Shown here: positions 26,945 through 35,645 of the stretch, piece by piece
Layout of the letters: each line of letters starts with the position of its first letter
How positions within the stretch are numbered: position 1 is the first letter of the stretch
From: Curtobacterium sp. SGAir0471
GTDB taxonomy: Bacteria; Actinomycetota; Actinomycetes; Actinomycetales; Microbacteriaceae
Reading direction: 5' to 3'
Length of the DNA: 64,000 bases
Assembly (NCBI RefSeq): GCF_005490985.1
Contig: NZ_CP027869.1
Span: 1,054,001 to 1,118,000, forward strand
The notes under the pieces: model-generated
Database searches by the model: none
What the model was told of the DNA's origin: nothing
What the model saw: the letters and a program-made list of their open reading frames with translations, nothing else
Program-made: the position numbers and the translations under genes

Positions 26945-26972
26945 CGCCGAGCGCGCCGAGCGCGCCGAGCAC
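26945..26972. repeat. 9-bp tandem repeat GCGCCGAGC (three copies)
   Basis: Three consecutive GCGCCGAGC-type units followed by a partial copy ending in ACGCGCG. Simple slippage-type repeat in non-coding DNA. Confidence 0.65.
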
Positions 26973-27204
26973 GCGCGACGGACCCCGCTGGTCCGATCGG
27001 CCGTGTGCCGGCGCGACCCGGTGTGGCAGCGGCGGGGTGCGCCTCCCGGCCGGCAACGCACGCGAGGTGCGGGGCGTGGCGGCTGTGGGTCGTGCCTCCC
27101 GGTCGGCCGCCGGAGGTCACCCGCACGCGGTCCGACGGCCGCCCCACGGGGAGCGCCGCAGCGCACTCGGTACGGGCACCCCGCCGCGCGACCCGGGCAG
27201 GACC

Positions 27205-27501
27205 TCAGTGCGCGCGCCGGCCCTTCCCGCGCTTGTCGCGCTGCGGCACCCGCAGGCCGCTGGCGATGAGCCGGAGCACCAGCTCACGACCGGTGACCGC
27301 CGTCGCCCCCGCGGCGACGAGGTCGTCGTAGCGCGAGCGCGGTACGTCGTAGTGGTCGTGGTCGAACGCACGGCGAGGGATACCGGCCCGTTCGGCGAAC
27401 GCGTGGAGCTCGTCGTAGGATGCGTCACTGACGAGGTGCGACCAGACGGTGTCGTGGGCGGGCCACGTCGGCGGGTCGATCAACACGGTCACGCGGGACA
27501 T
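27205..27501 (-). CDS. DUF4031 family protein
   Basis: A 98-residue protein with the family pattern [40 protein letters not shown] and [20 protein letters not shown]. The conserved His, Asp and Tyr residues suggest a small metal- or nucleotide-binding fold, but no activity is established for the family. The ATG at 27501 has no clear Shine-Dalgarno site. The gene is divergent from rplU, and its start is about 20 bp from the rplU promoter, so the two transcripts begin back to back. Basic C-terminus ([11 protein letters not shown]). Confidence 0.8.
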   Translation of the reverse strand: MSRVTVLIDPPTWPAHDTVWSHLVSDASYDELHAFAERAGIPRRAFDHDHYDVPRSRYDDLVAAGATAVTGRELVLRLIASGLRVPQRDKRGKGRRAH

Positions 27502-27518
27502 CGTACGTGTGTCGCCGT

Positions 27519-27548
27519 TTGACCGGACCCGGGGGCATCGAGTATTCT
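27519..27548 (+). promoter_or_regulatory. Strong sigma-70-type promoter for rplU-rpmA
   Basis: TTGACC (27519-27524) and TATTCT (27543-27548) with an 18-bp spacer form the clearest vegetative promoter in the window. Transcription should start near 27555, leaving a leader of about 115 nt before rplU, consistent with high expression of ribosomal protein genes. Confidence 0.75.
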
Positions 27549-27670
27549 CGATCCCTGGTGTCAGCGGGCCGTTCTGCCTGCGTCGCCGATCGGGCCCGGC
27601 CTCCGGGAGCCGCTCGTGCAGAAGTGGGCACCCGAGACTTCCCTCAAGCAGAGTACGTAAGGAATTCCAC

Positions 27671-27979
27671 GTGGTTTACGCAGTAGTGCGCGCCGGCGGC
27701 CGTCAGGAGAAGGTCGAGGTCGGCACGATCCTCACGATCGACCGTGCCAAGGCCGACGACAAGGGCAACATCGACCTCGCCCCGGTGCTCCTCGTGGACG
27801 GTGACACGGTCACGTCGGCGGCTTCCGAGCTCGCGAACGTGACCGTCACCGCCCAGGTGCTCGAGGACCTCCGCGGCCCCAAGGTCGTCATCCAGAAGTT
27901 CAAGAACAAGACCGGGTACAAGAAGCGCCAGGGCTTCCGCGCTGAGCTCACCCGCGTCAAGATCACCTCGATCGCGTAA
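27671..27979 (+). CDS. rplU: 50S ribosomal protein L21
   Basis: A 102-residue ribosomal protein that binds 23S rRNA. GTG start at 27671 with AAGGAA 7 nt upstream. It begins [20 protein letters not shown] and contains [20 protein letters not shown] and the L21 signature [19 protein letters not shown]. Length is normal for the family. It lies 14 bp before rpmA. The leader between promoter and start contains partly self-complementary G+C-rich sequence but no L21-binding site that I can recognise. Confidence 0.97.
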   Translation: MVYAVVRAGGRQEKVEVGTILTIDRAKADDKGNIDLAPVLLVDGDTVTSAASELANVTVTAQVLEDLRGPKVVIQKFKNKTGYKKRQGFRAELTRVKITSIA

Positions 27980-27993
27980 GGCGGGAGTAGAAG

Positions 27994-28245
27994 ATGGCAC
28001 ACAAGAAGGGTGCGAGCTCCACTCGCAACGGTCGTGACTCGAACGCACAGCGCCTCGGCGTGAAGCGCTTCGGTGGCGAGGTCGTCAACGCCGGCGAGAT
28101 CATCCTCCGCCAGCGTGGCACCCACTTCCACCCGGGCGCCAACGTCGGCCGCGGTGGCGACGACACGCTGTTCGCCCTCTCGGCCGGTTCGGTCGAGTTC
28201 GGAACCAAGGGCGGCCGCAAGGTCGTCAACATCGTCAACGCGTAA
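27994..28245 (+). CDS. rpmA: 50S ribosomal protein L27
   Basis: An 83-residue protein beginning [20 protein letters not shown], the flexible N-terminal arm that reaches the peptidyl transferase centre. [20 protein letters not shown] and [20 protein letters not shown] follow, all diagnostic. GGGAG lies 7 nt before the ATG. There is no N-terminal cleavable extension of the Firmicutes kind. A strong terminator follows. Confidence 0.97.
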   Translation: MAHKKGASSTRNGRDSNAQRLGVKRFGGEVVNAGEIILRQRGTHFHPGANVGRGGDDTLFALSAGSVEFGTKGGRKVVNIVNA

Positions 28246-28266
28246 CACCAGCGACGACAGACTCTG

Positions 28267-28306
28267 CGGGAGGGGCGGGCCACGTGCCCGCCCCTCCCGT
28301 TCTTTC
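28267..28306 (+). terminator. Intrinsic terminator after rpmA
   Basis: A 14-bp G+C-rich stem (28267-28280 with 28286-28299) with a 5-nt loop, followed by TTCTTT. It is the most classical rho-independent terminator in the window. Some read-through into obgE is likely, as no strong promoter is seen in the 60 bp after it. Confidence 0.85.
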
Positions 28307-28368
28307 GTGCACGACCTCGTGCGCCGCGGCACCGTCCGTGCGCCCGAGCCAGAACCAGGAGTGGAACC

Positions 28369-29886
28369 ATGGCGACCTTCGTCGACCGCGTGACCCTGCA
28401 CCTCACCGCGGGGAACGGCGGCAACGGCTGCGTGTCGGTCCGCCGTGAGAAGTTCAAGCCCCTCGCCGGCCCCGACGGCGGCAACGGTGGCGACGGGGGC
28501 GACATCGTCCTGGTCGCCGATCCGCAGGTGACGACCCTGCTCGGGTACCACCGCTCGCCCCACCGCTCGTCGCGCAACGGCCAGCCCGGCATGGGCGACA
28601 TGCGCAGCGGTGTGAGCGGCGAGACGCTCGAGCTGCCCGTCCCGATCGGCACGGTGGTGCACGACGAGGACGGCGAGGTCCTGGCGGACATGACCGAGCC
28701 CGGCATGCGGGTCGTCGTGGCACCAGGTGGCCAGGGCGGTCTCGGCAACGCGGCCCTCGCGACCACCAAGCGCAAGGCCCCCGGCTTCGCGCTCCTCGGC
28801 ACCCCGGGGTGGACCGGCGACGTCAGCCTCGAGCTGAAGACGATCGCCGACGTCGCCCTGGTCGGGTTCCCGAGTGCCGGCAAGTCCTCGCTCATCGCCG
28901 CGATCTCCGCCGCGAAGCCGAAGATCGCCGACTACCCGTTCACGACCCTGACGCCGAACCTCGGCGTCGTCGAGTCGGGTGAGGTCCGCTTCACCGTCGC
29001 CGACGTGCCCGGTCTGATCGAGGGCGCGTCGGAGGGCAAGGGCCTCGGCCTCGAGTTCCTCCGTCACGTGGAGCGTTGCGAGGCGCTCCTGCACGTCATC
29101 GACTGCGCCACGCTCGACCCCGGTCGCGACCCGATCAGCGACCTCGACGTCATCCTGGGCGAGCTCGAGCGCTACCCGGTGCCGGAGGGGCAGACCCCGC
29201 TGCTCGAGCGTCCGCAGCTCGTCGCGCTGAACAAGGTCGACGTGCCCGAGGCCGCGGAGCTCGCCGAGTTCGTCACCGCCGAGCTGGAGGAGCGGGGCTA
29301 CCGCGTCTTCCCGATCTCGACCGCGTCCCGCAAGGGTCTCCGGGAGCTGACGTTCGCCCTGGCCGAGGTCGTCGAGCAGGCCCGCGCCGACCGTCCCGCC
29401 GCGCCCGAGCAGGAGCGCATCGTGCTCCGCCCGAAGGCCGTCGACGAGAAGCCCTTCACCGTGCGCGCCGAGGGCGGCGAGGAGCACCGCTTCTACCGGG
29501 TCCGCGGCGCGAAGCCCGAGCGCTGGGTCGTGCAGACGGACTTCACCAACGAGGAGGCGATCGGCTACCTGGCCGACCGTCTGGCGAAGCTCGGCGTCGA
29601 GGACGGTCTGTTCAAGGCCGGAGCCGTCGCCGGGTCCACCGTGGTCATCGGTGGCGACGGCGGCATGGTCTTCGACTGGGAGCCGACGCTGACCTCGACC
29701 GCGGAGCTCATCACGAGCGCCCGCGGCACGGACGCCCGCGTCGGTGGATCGTCGCGCCCGACCCGCAACGAGCGCCGCGAGGAGTACTTCGAGCGCATGG
29801 ATGCCAAGGCCGCCGCGCGCGCGAAGCTCGAGCAGGAGCGCGTGTCCGGCCTGTGGGCCGACGACGACCGCGACGACCAGGACTGA
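28369..29886 (+). CDS. obgE: Obg family GTPase (50S assembly / stress)
   Basis: A 505-residue essential GTPase. Residues 1-158 form the glycine-rich Obg fold ([30 protein letters not shown]). The G domain follows, with P-loop GFPSAGKSS from 166, switch [17 protein letters not shown] and base-specificity motif NKVD. The C-terminal OCT domain spans about 355-435 ([18 protein letters not shown]) and is followed by a charged tail. It binds the 50S subunit and takes part in ribosome assembly and growth control. The ATG has GGAG about 5 nt upstream. proB begins 7 bp after the stop. Confidence 0.96.
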   Translation: MATFVDRVTLHLTAGNGGNGCVSVRREKFKPLAGPDGGNGGDGGDIVLVADPQVTTLLGYHRSPHRSSRNGQPGMGDMRSGVSGETLELPVPIGTVVHDEDGEVLADMTEPGMRVVVAPGGQGGLGNAALATTKRKAPGFALLGTPGWTGDVSLELKTIADVALVGFPSAGKSSLIAAISAAKPKIADYPFTTLTPNLGVVESGEVRFTVADVPGLIEGASEGKGLGLEFLRHVERCEALLHVIDCATLDPGRDPISDLDVILGELERYPVPEGQTPLLERPQLVALNKVDVPEAAELAEFVTAELEERGYRVFPISTASRKGLRELTFALAEVVEQARADRPAAPEQERIVLRPKAVDEKPFTVRAEGGEEHRFYRVRGAKPERWVVQTDFTNEEAIGYLADRLAKLGVEDGLFKAGAVAGSTVVIGGDGGMVFDWEPTLTSTAELITSARGTDARVGGSSRPTRNERREEYFERMDAKAAARAKLEQERVSGLWADDDRDDQD

Positions 29887-29893
29887 CCGACGC

Positions 29894-30712
29894 ATGACCG
29901 ACACGCACGCGCGCACCGAGCTCGGCCCCGTCAGCCGGCGGCAGGACGTGCCGCGTGCGCGTCGGCTCGTCGTGAAGGTCGGTTCGTCGTCGGTCAGCGG
30001 CGACAACACGGGGCAGATCGCCGCGCTCGTCGACGCCCTGGCCGCCGCGCACGCACGGGGCACCGAGGTGGTCCTGGTGTCCTCCGGCGCCATCGCGACC
30101 GGCTTCCCGTTCCTCGGGCTCGAGGGACGCCCCGAGGACCTGGCGACCCAGCAGGCAGCCGCGGCGACCGGGCAGAACGTCCTCATGTTCCGGTACCAGA
30201 AGGAGCTCGACCGGCACGGCATCGTCGCGGCCCAGGTGCTGCTCACCGCGGGCGACATGCAGAACCCGACCCACCGGGTCAACGCCCAGCGGGCAGTCGA
30301 CCGCCTGCTCGCGCTGCGGGTGCTCCCCATCGTGAACGAGAACGACACGGTCGCCACCCACGAGATCCGGTTCGGTGACAACGACCGGCTCGCGGCGCTC
30401 GTCGCACGACTCCTCGGCGCCGACGCGCTCGTGCTGCTGTCCGACGTCGAGTCGCTCTACACGCGGCCGCCGGAGCACCCGGACGCCGAACCCATCGACG
30501 AGGTCCCGTTCGGCGACGAGCTCGCCGGGGTCACCTTCGGGTCGGTCGGCTCGGCCGGCGTCGGCACCGGGGGAGCGGGGACGAAGGTCGCCGCTGCCCG
30601 GCTCGCGGCCGAGGCGGGGACGTCGGTCCTCGTGACCGGTACCGCGCTCGTCGACCGGGCGCTGGCCGGCGAGCACGTGGGCACCTGGTTCCAGGCGGCG
30701 CCCAGGAGCTGA
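29894..30712 (+). CDS. proB: Glutamate 5-kinase without PUA domain
   Basis: First enzyme of proline synthesis; phosphorylates glutamate. 272 residues: only the amino acid kinase domain, with RRLVVKVGSSSVSGDNTG at the N-terminus, VLVSSGAIATGF, LPIVNENDTVAT and FGDNDRLAALVA. The C-terminal PUA domain of E. coli-type ProB (about 367 residues) is absent; the shorter form occurs in several lineages. Starts 7 bp after obgE and is probably cotranscribed with it. The usual partner proA lies 485 bp downstream with its own promoter. Confidence 0.95.
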   Translation: MTDTHARTELGPVSRRQDVPRARRLVVKVGSSSVSGDNTGQIAALVDALAAAHARGTEVVLVSSGAIATGFPFLGLEGRPEDLATQQAAAATGQNVLMFRYQKELDRHGIVAAQVLLTAGDMQNPTHRVNAQRAVDRLLALRVLPIVNENDTVATHEIRFGDNDRLAALVARLLGADALVLLSDVESLYTRPPEHPDAEPIDEVPFGDELAGVTFGSVGSAGVGTGGAGTKVAAARLAAEAGTSVLVTGTALVDRALAGEHVGTWFQAAPRS

Positions 30713-30870
30713 CGGGCTCGGTGTCGGCCTGGAGGCGCGGCGTCGGTCCGGCAGGTCTGCCCATGATCGACGTGGGGGTCGGCCAGGAGGCACGGTGCCG
30801 GCCCGCAGCGTCGGCATGCGGACGTGTGTGGTCGGGGCTGCCGCGGGCTCTCGCGATGACGGGGTTCGTC

Positions 30871-30984
30871 CGAGACGCCGGCGTGCGCTCGAGACCCCGG
30901 CGTGCGTCCGAGACGCTGGCGCTCGCTCGGGACGCCGGCGTCAGTACCAGACGCCCTGACGGGCGCGAGACGCCGCCGTAACCG
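30871..30984. repeat. Six degenerate 19-bp tandem repeats
   Basis: Units start at 30871, 30890, 30909, 30928, 30947 and 30966. Each begins CGAGACGCCGGCGT or a close variant (CGAGACCCC, CGAGACGCTGG, CGGGACGCC, CCAGACGCC, CGAGACGCCG), followed by five more variable bases. No spacers of unique sequence. Confidence 0.8.
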
Positions 30985-31184
30985 GGCCCGTCTCGGTGGA
31001 ACCGGGGCGTCTCGCGCCGACGGTGGCGTCCCACGATGGCCCGACGCGGTGCGCGGACCCAGCCCTCCGGCCGGACCGGAGCCGGACACCGGGTGGCCGC
31101 GTGGGGACTCCTGCACACGAGCGGCGCCTCCAGACCGTGTCCACAGGTGTGACGCGGTCAGCGTCATGCGGAGGGCGGCCGACC

Positions 31185-31196
31185 TAGTATCGGACC
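31185..31196 (+). promoter_or_regulatory. proA -10 box placing transcription start at the ATG (leaderless)
   Basis: TAGTAT at 31185-31190 followed by six bases and the ATG at 31197. A start of transcription about seven bases after the -10 box coincides with the A of the ATG, so the mRNA would be leaderless. No Shine-Dalgarno site is present upstream, which agrees. Confidence 0.55.
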
Positions 31197-32462
31197 ATGT
31201 CGTCGACCGTCACCGCCCCCTCGCTCACCGACAAGCTGGTCGCGTCGCGTGCTGCCTCGGCGGCGCTCGCCACGGCCACGACCGCAGTCAAGGACCAGGC
31301 GCTCCGAGCGGTCGCGGCCGCACTGCGCGACGGCGCGGACGCCATCGTGGCGGCGAACCACGGAGACCTCGTCGCGGGCGAGGACAGCGGGCTGTCCTCG
31401 GGCCTCCTCGACCGCCTGCGACTGGACGCCGCACGGATCGACGCCCTGGCGGCCGCTGTCGAGCACGTCGTCGGGCTCCCGGACCCGGTCGGCGACCTCG
31501 TCCGCGGGTCGCGGCTCCCCAACGGACTCCAGCTCACCCAGGTCCGCGTGCCGTTCGGCGTGGTCGGCGCCATCTACGAAGCACGCCCGAACGTCACGGT
31601 CGACATCGCCGCGCTCGCGTTGAAGAGCGGCAACGCCGTCGTGCTCCGCGGTGGCTCGGCGGCGCAGCGCACCAACGCCGAGCTCGTCGAGCGCATCCGC
31701 GGCGCGGTGGTCTCGGTGGGCCTGCCGGCGGACCTCGTGCAGACGATCGACGAGTTCGGACGCCAGGGCGCAACCGACCTCATGCGCGCGCGCGGACTCG
31801 TCGACGTGCTCGTGCCGCGGGGGAGCGCGTCGTTGATCCAGACCGTCGTCACCGAGTCGCAGGTGCCCGTGATCGAGACGGGCGCGGGTGTCGTGCACGT
31901 GTACCTCGATGCGTCGGCGCCGCTCGAGCGCTCCATCGACATCGTGCTGAACAGCAAGGTGCAGCGGCCGAGCGTCTGCAACGCCCTCGAGACGCTGCTC
32001 GTGCACGAACGGGCGGCCCAACGGCTGCTGCCGGTCCTGGCCGACCGCCTCCGCGCGGCCGGGGTGACCCTGCGCGGGGACGATGCCACGCGGACCATCG
32101 TGCCCGGCGTGCTCCGAGCGACCGAGGCGGACTGGGCGACGGAGTCGATGGACCTCGACCTGTCGATCCGCGTGGTGCCGGACGTCGACGCGGCCATGGC
32201 GCACATCGCCCGGTGGTCCACGCACCACACCGAGTCCATCGTGACGGACGACGTCGACACCGCCGAGCGCTTCCTGGCCGAGGTCGACTCGGCAGTCGTC
32301 ATGGCGAACGCGTCGACCCGGTTCACCGACGGCGGCGAGTTCGGCTTCGGGGCCGAGGTCGGCATCTCGACGCAGAAGCTGCACGCGCGCGGGCCGATGG
32401 GCCTGCCCGAACTGACCAGTACCAAGTGGATCGTGCGCGGGCACGGACAGATCCGCGGCTAG
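31197..32462 (+). CDS. proA: Glutamate-5-semialdehyde dehydrogenase (gamma-glutamyl phosphate reductase)
   Basis: Second enzyme of proline synthesis; reduces gamma-glutamyl phosphate with NADPH. A 421-residue aldehyde-dehydrogenase-fold protein with catalytic Cys261 in KVQRPSVCNALETLL. Other family stretches are VPFGVVGAIYEARPNVTVD, LKSGNAVVLRGGSAA, and GEFGFGAEVGISTQKLHARG near the end. The ATG at 31197 directly follows a -10 box and lacks a ribosome site. Separated from proB by a repeat-bearing gap. Confidence 0.96.
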   Translation: MSSTVTAPSLTDKLVASRAASAALATATTAVKDQALRAVAAALRDGADAIVAANHGDLVAGEDSGLSSGLLDRLRLDAARIDALAAAVEHVVGLPDPVGDLVRGSRLPNGLQLTQVRVPFGVVGAIYEARPNVTVDIAALALKSGNAVVLRGGSAAQRTNAELVERIRGAVVSVGLPADLVQTIDEFGRQGATDLMRARGLVDVLVPRGSASLIQTVVTESQVPVIETGAGVVHVYLDASAPLERSIDIVLNSKVQRPSVCNALETLLVHERAAQRLLPVLADRLRAAGVTLRGDDATRTIVPGVLRATEADWATESMDLDLSIRVVPDVDAAMAHIARWSTHHTESIVTDDVDTAERFLAEVDSAVVMANASTRFTDGGEFGFGAEVGISTQKLHARGPMGLPELTSTKWIVRGHGQIRG

Positions 32463-32506
32463 ACTGGGCGGCGACTTCCCACCCGATCGAACGGAGCACC
32501 GGACCG

Positions 32507-32707
32507 ATGACCTTCCTCGCTGAAGCCGCTGAGCACGCCTCCGGAGTGCCCGCGTTCGTCTTCCCGATGTGCGGCGCGCTGTTCTTCACCTTCCTCGGGT
32601 TCGTGACCTGGAGCTTCCGCGACGTCGCGTACCGTCACTCGCACAAGTTCGAGGCCACCCGCCACCACGAGACGGGTGTCGACGAGTTCGGTCACACCAA
32701 GCTCTGA
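32507..32707 (+). CDS. Small membrane protein (66 aa) between proA and nadD
   Basis: Begins [13 protein letters not shown], then one hydrophobic segment ([20 protein letters not shown]) and a histidine-rich cytoplasmic tail ([20 protein letters not shown]) ending GHTKL. Found by its ATG at 32507 behind a weak CGGAG. TAGACT overlapping the proA stop (32460-32465) is a possible promoter. Small proteins of this shape occur at this position in other actinobacteria. Function unknown; the His-rich tail might bind metal. Confidence 0.75.
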   Translation: MTFLAEAAEHASGVPAFVFPMCGALFFTFLGFVTWSFRDVAYRHSHKFEATRHHETGVDEFGHTKL

Positions 32708-32718
32708 CACGCCGCTCG

Positions 32719-33318
32719 ATGCTCGAGAGCACGGGGCGCCCACGCATCGGCGTGATGGGCGGCACGTTCGACCCGATCCACCACGGGCACCTCGTGGCGG
32801 CGTCGGAGGTCGCCCGTGCGTTCGACCTGGACGAGGTCGTCTTCGTCCCCACCGGTCAGCCGTACATGAAGTCGGACGTCACCGACGCCGAACACCGGTA
32901 CCTGATGACCGTCGTCGCGACCGCATCGAACCCGATGTTCACGGTCAGCCGGGTCGACATCGACCGTCCCGGACCCACGTACACGGTCGACACGCTCCGC
33001 GACCTGCGGGACCAGCGACCGGATGCGCAACTCGTCTTCATCTCGGGCGCGGACGCCGTTCAGCAGATCCTCGACTGGAAGGATCATGATGGGCTCTGGG
33101 ACCTCGCGCACTTCGTCGCGGTCACCCGTCCGGGCCACGATCTGAGCATCACCGGACTCCCCGAACGAGACGTGAGCTTGCTCGAAGTCCCCGCACTGGC
33201 GATATCCTCGACCGATTGCCGCGACCGGGTCAGGCGCGGCCACCCCGTGTGGTACTTGGTCCCAGACGGAGTCGTCCAGTACATCTCCAAGCACCACCTG
33301 TATCGGAGCGTTGCATGA
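32719..33318 (+). CDS. nadD: Nicotinate-nucleotide adenylyltransferase
   Basis: A 199-residue enzyme of NAD synthesis that joins nicotinate mononucleotide and ATP. The nucleotidyltransferase motif [12 protein letters not shown] is at residues 14-25; the second motif is [13 protein letters not shown], with conserved Ser-Ser-Thr and Arg. [12 protein letters not shown] and [15 protein letters not shown] are also typical. The ATG at 32719 lies 11 bp after the small membrane protein. The stop overlaps the next start (ATGA). Confidence 0.95.
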   Translation: MLESTGRPRIGVMGGTFDPIHHGHLVAASEVARAFDLDEVVFVPTGQPYMKSDVTDAEHRYLMTVVATASNPMFTVSRVDIDRPGPTYTVDTLRDLRDQRPDAQLVFISGADAVQQILDWKDHDGLWDLAHFVAVTRPGHDLSITGLPERDVSLLEVPALAISSTDCRDRVRRGHPVWYLVPDGVVQYISKHHLYRSVA

Positions 33319-34856
33319 GTTCGTCCGACGCGCAGCCGCCACTCTCGCGGCGCGAGGCGCGCGAGCGGGAGCGTGCCGCCGCAGCCGGCGGGCAGCCCGT
33401 CACCCCGCCGCCGACCGTCGCCGCACCCACCGACCAGTCCGGGGCCCGTCGTCGGCCGGGTTCGCACGTCGCGCCCTCGCCGAGCGGCCCCGCGCGGTCC
33501 GCGGTCCGTCCCACCTCCGGCAGCACCGAGCCTGAGCAGCAGCCCGGACCGGTCTTCCCCCTCGCACCGGCGCCGGCCTCGGCGACCGAGATCGTGCCGG
33601 GGACCGGGGGCCTCACCCGCCGCCAGCTCCGCCTGATGCGCGAGGCCGAGGGGCAGGCCGTGCAGCCCGTGCCGCTGCAGGCGCCGACCCCGCAGTCGTC
33701 GGACCGCACCGTGCAGGACGTCATCGGGTCGGTCGACCACCTCGGACAGGACGCCGAACGTCGGCACCCGGCACCGACCGACGCGTGGTCGTCGGCCCAG
33801 GTGCGTCCGGTCCCGGCCCCTGCGGAGCGTCCGACGTCGGCGCAGGACCCGGCTCGTTCCGCGCAGTTCCCGCTCGCTCCGACCCCGGTCGTCGACGCAT
33901 CCGAGGCGTCCGACGACACGGACGGCCGGGGTGCGGCTCGGGAGGCGCCGGACCACGACGGACCGGGCGAGGAGCCCGCCGCCGAGACCGAACTGCTCGA
34001 CCCGGCGGCCGTGGCGCAGGCGACCGAGGCGGACGGCTCGCCCGACGCCGTCGAGCCCCTGAGCGAGGCCGCCGCGCACGCCGAGGAGCCCCGGCGCCAC
34101 CGGACGACCTGGGCCCCGCCGGAGACCGACGACACCGAGGAACCCGAGTCCGAGGATGCTGCCCGGGTGTCCGCCCCGGCGCCGACGGCGTCGACCCCGG
34201 TCGTGTTCCCGCTGTCGCTCGACGACGACACGAACGAGGTCCCGATCCAGCTCCCGACGCCCGCGACCGCCCGTCGGTCCGACGACGGTGCCGGTCGGGG
34301 CGACGACGCGGATGCCGACGCACCGCGCGTCCCGGCGGCCTTCCGTCGGGGTCCCGAGCCGAAGCCCGTCACGACGGCCTTCGAGCCCCCGGCGGGCCAC
34401 TGGACCCAGCAGGCCCGTGACGCCGACGATGCCGAGGTGCACGACGTGACGGGCACCCGCCGCGTCGCCGTGCAGGACACCAACTCGATCGTGCTGCCGA
34501 ACTCCGCGCTGGCCGACCCGACCGGCGCGCTGAACGCCACCGGCGAGGTGATCCTGACCGGCTCGATCGACCTGCCGGCATCGCTCTCGTCCACCGGGTC
34601 GCACCGACCGATCGACGGAGCCGAGGTCGACCGACTGCTCGAGCAGCACGACGAGCAGCCGGAGACCGACGCGAGTCCCGTCCGAGCGAGTCGTGCGATC
34701 TCGAGCCACACGTCCACGCGCCAGGTCGTGCTCGCCGCCGCGAAGCCGAAGGAGTCCCGGACGCCGGTCATCCTCGGCGTCACCGTCGGGGCCGTCGGCC
34801 TGGCCGCCGCGGGCGTCATCATCGTCGCCCTGCTCACCACCCACTTCGGCGGCTGA
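33315..34856 (+). CDS. Disordered, tail-anchored protein in the nadD-rsfS cluster
   Basis: A 513-residue protein translationally coupled to nadD (ATGA). Residues 5-20 are a charged helix-like start ([16 protein letters not shown]); a second such motif, [16 protein letters not shown], lies at about 100. The bulk is Pro/Ala/Asp/Glu-rich and probably disordered. A single hydrophobic segment ends the chain ([20 protein letters not shown], then [11 protein letters not shown]), so it is probably tail-anchored with the acidic part in the cytoplasm. No enzymatic motif. The SRREAR start recurs in uncharacterised actinobacterial proteins. Function unknown. Confidence 0.8.
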   Translation: MSSSDAQPPLSRREARERERAAAAGGQPVTPPPTVAAPTDQSGARRRPGSHVAPSPSGPARSAVRPTSGSTEPEQQPGPVFPLAPAPASATEIVPGTGGLTRRQLRLMREAEGQAVQPVPLQAPTPQSSDRTVQDVIGSVDHLGQDAERRHPAPTDAWSSAQVRPVPAPAERPTSAQDPARSAQFPLAPTPVVDASEASDDTDGRGAAREAPDHDGPGEEPAAETELLDPAAVAQATEADGSPDAVEPLSEAAAHAEEPRRHRTTWAPPETDDTEEPESEDAARVSAPAPTASTPVVFPLSLDDDTNEVPIQLPTPATARRSDDGAGRGDDADADAPRVPAAFRRGPEPKPVTTAFEPPAGHWTQQARDADDAEVHDVTGTRRVAVQDTNSIVLPNSALADPTGALNATGEVILTGSIDLPASLSSTGSHRPIDGAEVDRLLEQHDEQPETDASPVRASRAISSHTSTRQVVLAAAKPKESRTPVILGVTVGAVGLAAAGVIIVALLTTHFGG

Positions 34857-34996
34857 CCGCCCGCCGGACTCCTCGCACCCGACCGCCCCGTCGTCCGTCC
34901 CGGCCCACCGGCCTGGCCGCTGTCGGCGGGGTGGCCTATGATCAGGACCCATCACACGGACCCGCAGAGTGCGGTGCCGACGACCGGAAGGACTCC

Positions 34997-35371
34997 GTGA
35001 CCGCCTCCTCACGCGCAGTGGAACTCGTACAGATCGCCGCTCAGGCGGCCGACGCGAAGCAGGCCGAAGACCTCGTCGCCCTCGACGTGACCGGGCCGCT
35101 GCAGCTCACCGACGTGTTCCTGCTCGCGACCGGTCGGAACGAGCGCAACGTGCTCGCCATCGCGGACGAGGTCGAGGAACGCCTGATCGCTGCCGGGGCC
35201 AAGCCGCTCCGTCGCGAGGGCCGGACCGAGGGCCGCTGGGTCCTCATCGACTTCGGTGACATCGTCGTGCACGTCTTCCACGAGGAAGACCGCCAGTACT
35301 ACTCGCTCGAGCGCCTCTGGTCGGACTGCCCGACGATCCCGCTCGAGCTGCCCGTCGACCACACGGCGTAG
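34997..35371 (+). CDS. rsfS: Ribosomal silencing factor RsfS
   Basis: A 124-residue protein that binds L14 on the 50S subunit and blocks joining to 30S in starvation. It has AAQAADAKQAEDLVALDVTG, TDVFLLATGRNERNVLAIAD, WVLIDFGDIVVHVFHEEDRQ, and ends in YYSLERLWSDCPTIPLELP, all diagnostic. GTG start at 34997 with GGAAGGA 6 nt upstream. TATGAT at 34937-34942 is a good -10 box, giving a leader of about 50 nt, so rsfS can be expressed apart from nadD. Confidence 0.95.
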   Translation: MTASSRAVELVQIAAQAADAKQAEDLVALDVTGPLQLTDVFLLATGRNERNVLAIADEVEERLIAAGAKPLRREGRTEGRWVLIDFGDIVVHVFHEEDRQYYSLERLWSDCPTIPLELPVDHTA

Positions 35372-35477
35372 ACGCGACGCGCCCGGGTGACGGAGTCGAT
35401 TTCGTCACCGGGCGTTCGCGTGGTGTACGCTTCCATGGTGCCTCCGGGAACGGGGAACACACCGAAGAAGTGAACAT

Positions 35478-35550
35478 GGGTCTGTGGCGCAGCTGGTAGC
35501 GCACCTGCATGGCATGCAGGGGGTCAGGGGTTCGAGTCCCCTCAGATCCA
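35478..35550 (+). tRNA. tRNA-Ala (anticodon GGC)
   Basis: A 73-nt cloverleaf: acceptor arm GGGTCTG/CAGATCC, D-arm GCGC/GCGC, anticodon stem CCTGC/GCAGG with loop ATGGCAT (anticodon GGC, reading GCC and GCT), T-arm AGGGG-TTCGAGT-CCCCT. The acceptor contains the G3-U70 pair that is the main identity element for alanine. The discriminator is A; CCA is not encoded (ACCG follows), so it must be added after transcription. Confidence 0.97.
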
Positions 35551-35645
35551 CCGAAGAACACGAAACCCCGTCGGGGTTCCGTCGTTCGTGCGCCCATCGG
35601 TGGCCGGGTCCGTCCGGGCTTCCGCGTCCCACTACGCTGTTGCGC

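Larger units (their letters stand above)
26672..27204. other. Gene-free convergent junction between the rne-linked membrane protein and DUF4031
   Basis: A stretch of about 530 bp without a credible gene, very G+C-rich. It holds a small palindrome around ACCAGT/ACTGGT (26702-26722), the long hairpin at 26754-26811, a 9-bp tandem array at about 26945-26972, and two same-direction copies of a GCCTCCCGGYCGG motif near 27026 and 27093. It looks like an accumulation site for small repeats. Confidence 0.6.
30713..31196. other. Gene-free gap between proB and proA
   Basis: A 484-bp gap in a place where proB and proA are often close. It holds a degenerate 19-bp tandem array (30871-30984), then CGTCTCG-type motifs in the opposite direction (31009-31035), and is bracketed by an imperfect 17-bp inverted pair, 30725-30741 and 31121-31137 (15 of 17 positions match). 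No credible ORF with a ribosome site was found. Confidence 0.65.

Noticed and set aside
30871..30984. CRISPR or protein-coding repeat
   Set aside because: 19-bp units without spacers, period not divisible by three, no open frame with a start and ribosome site.
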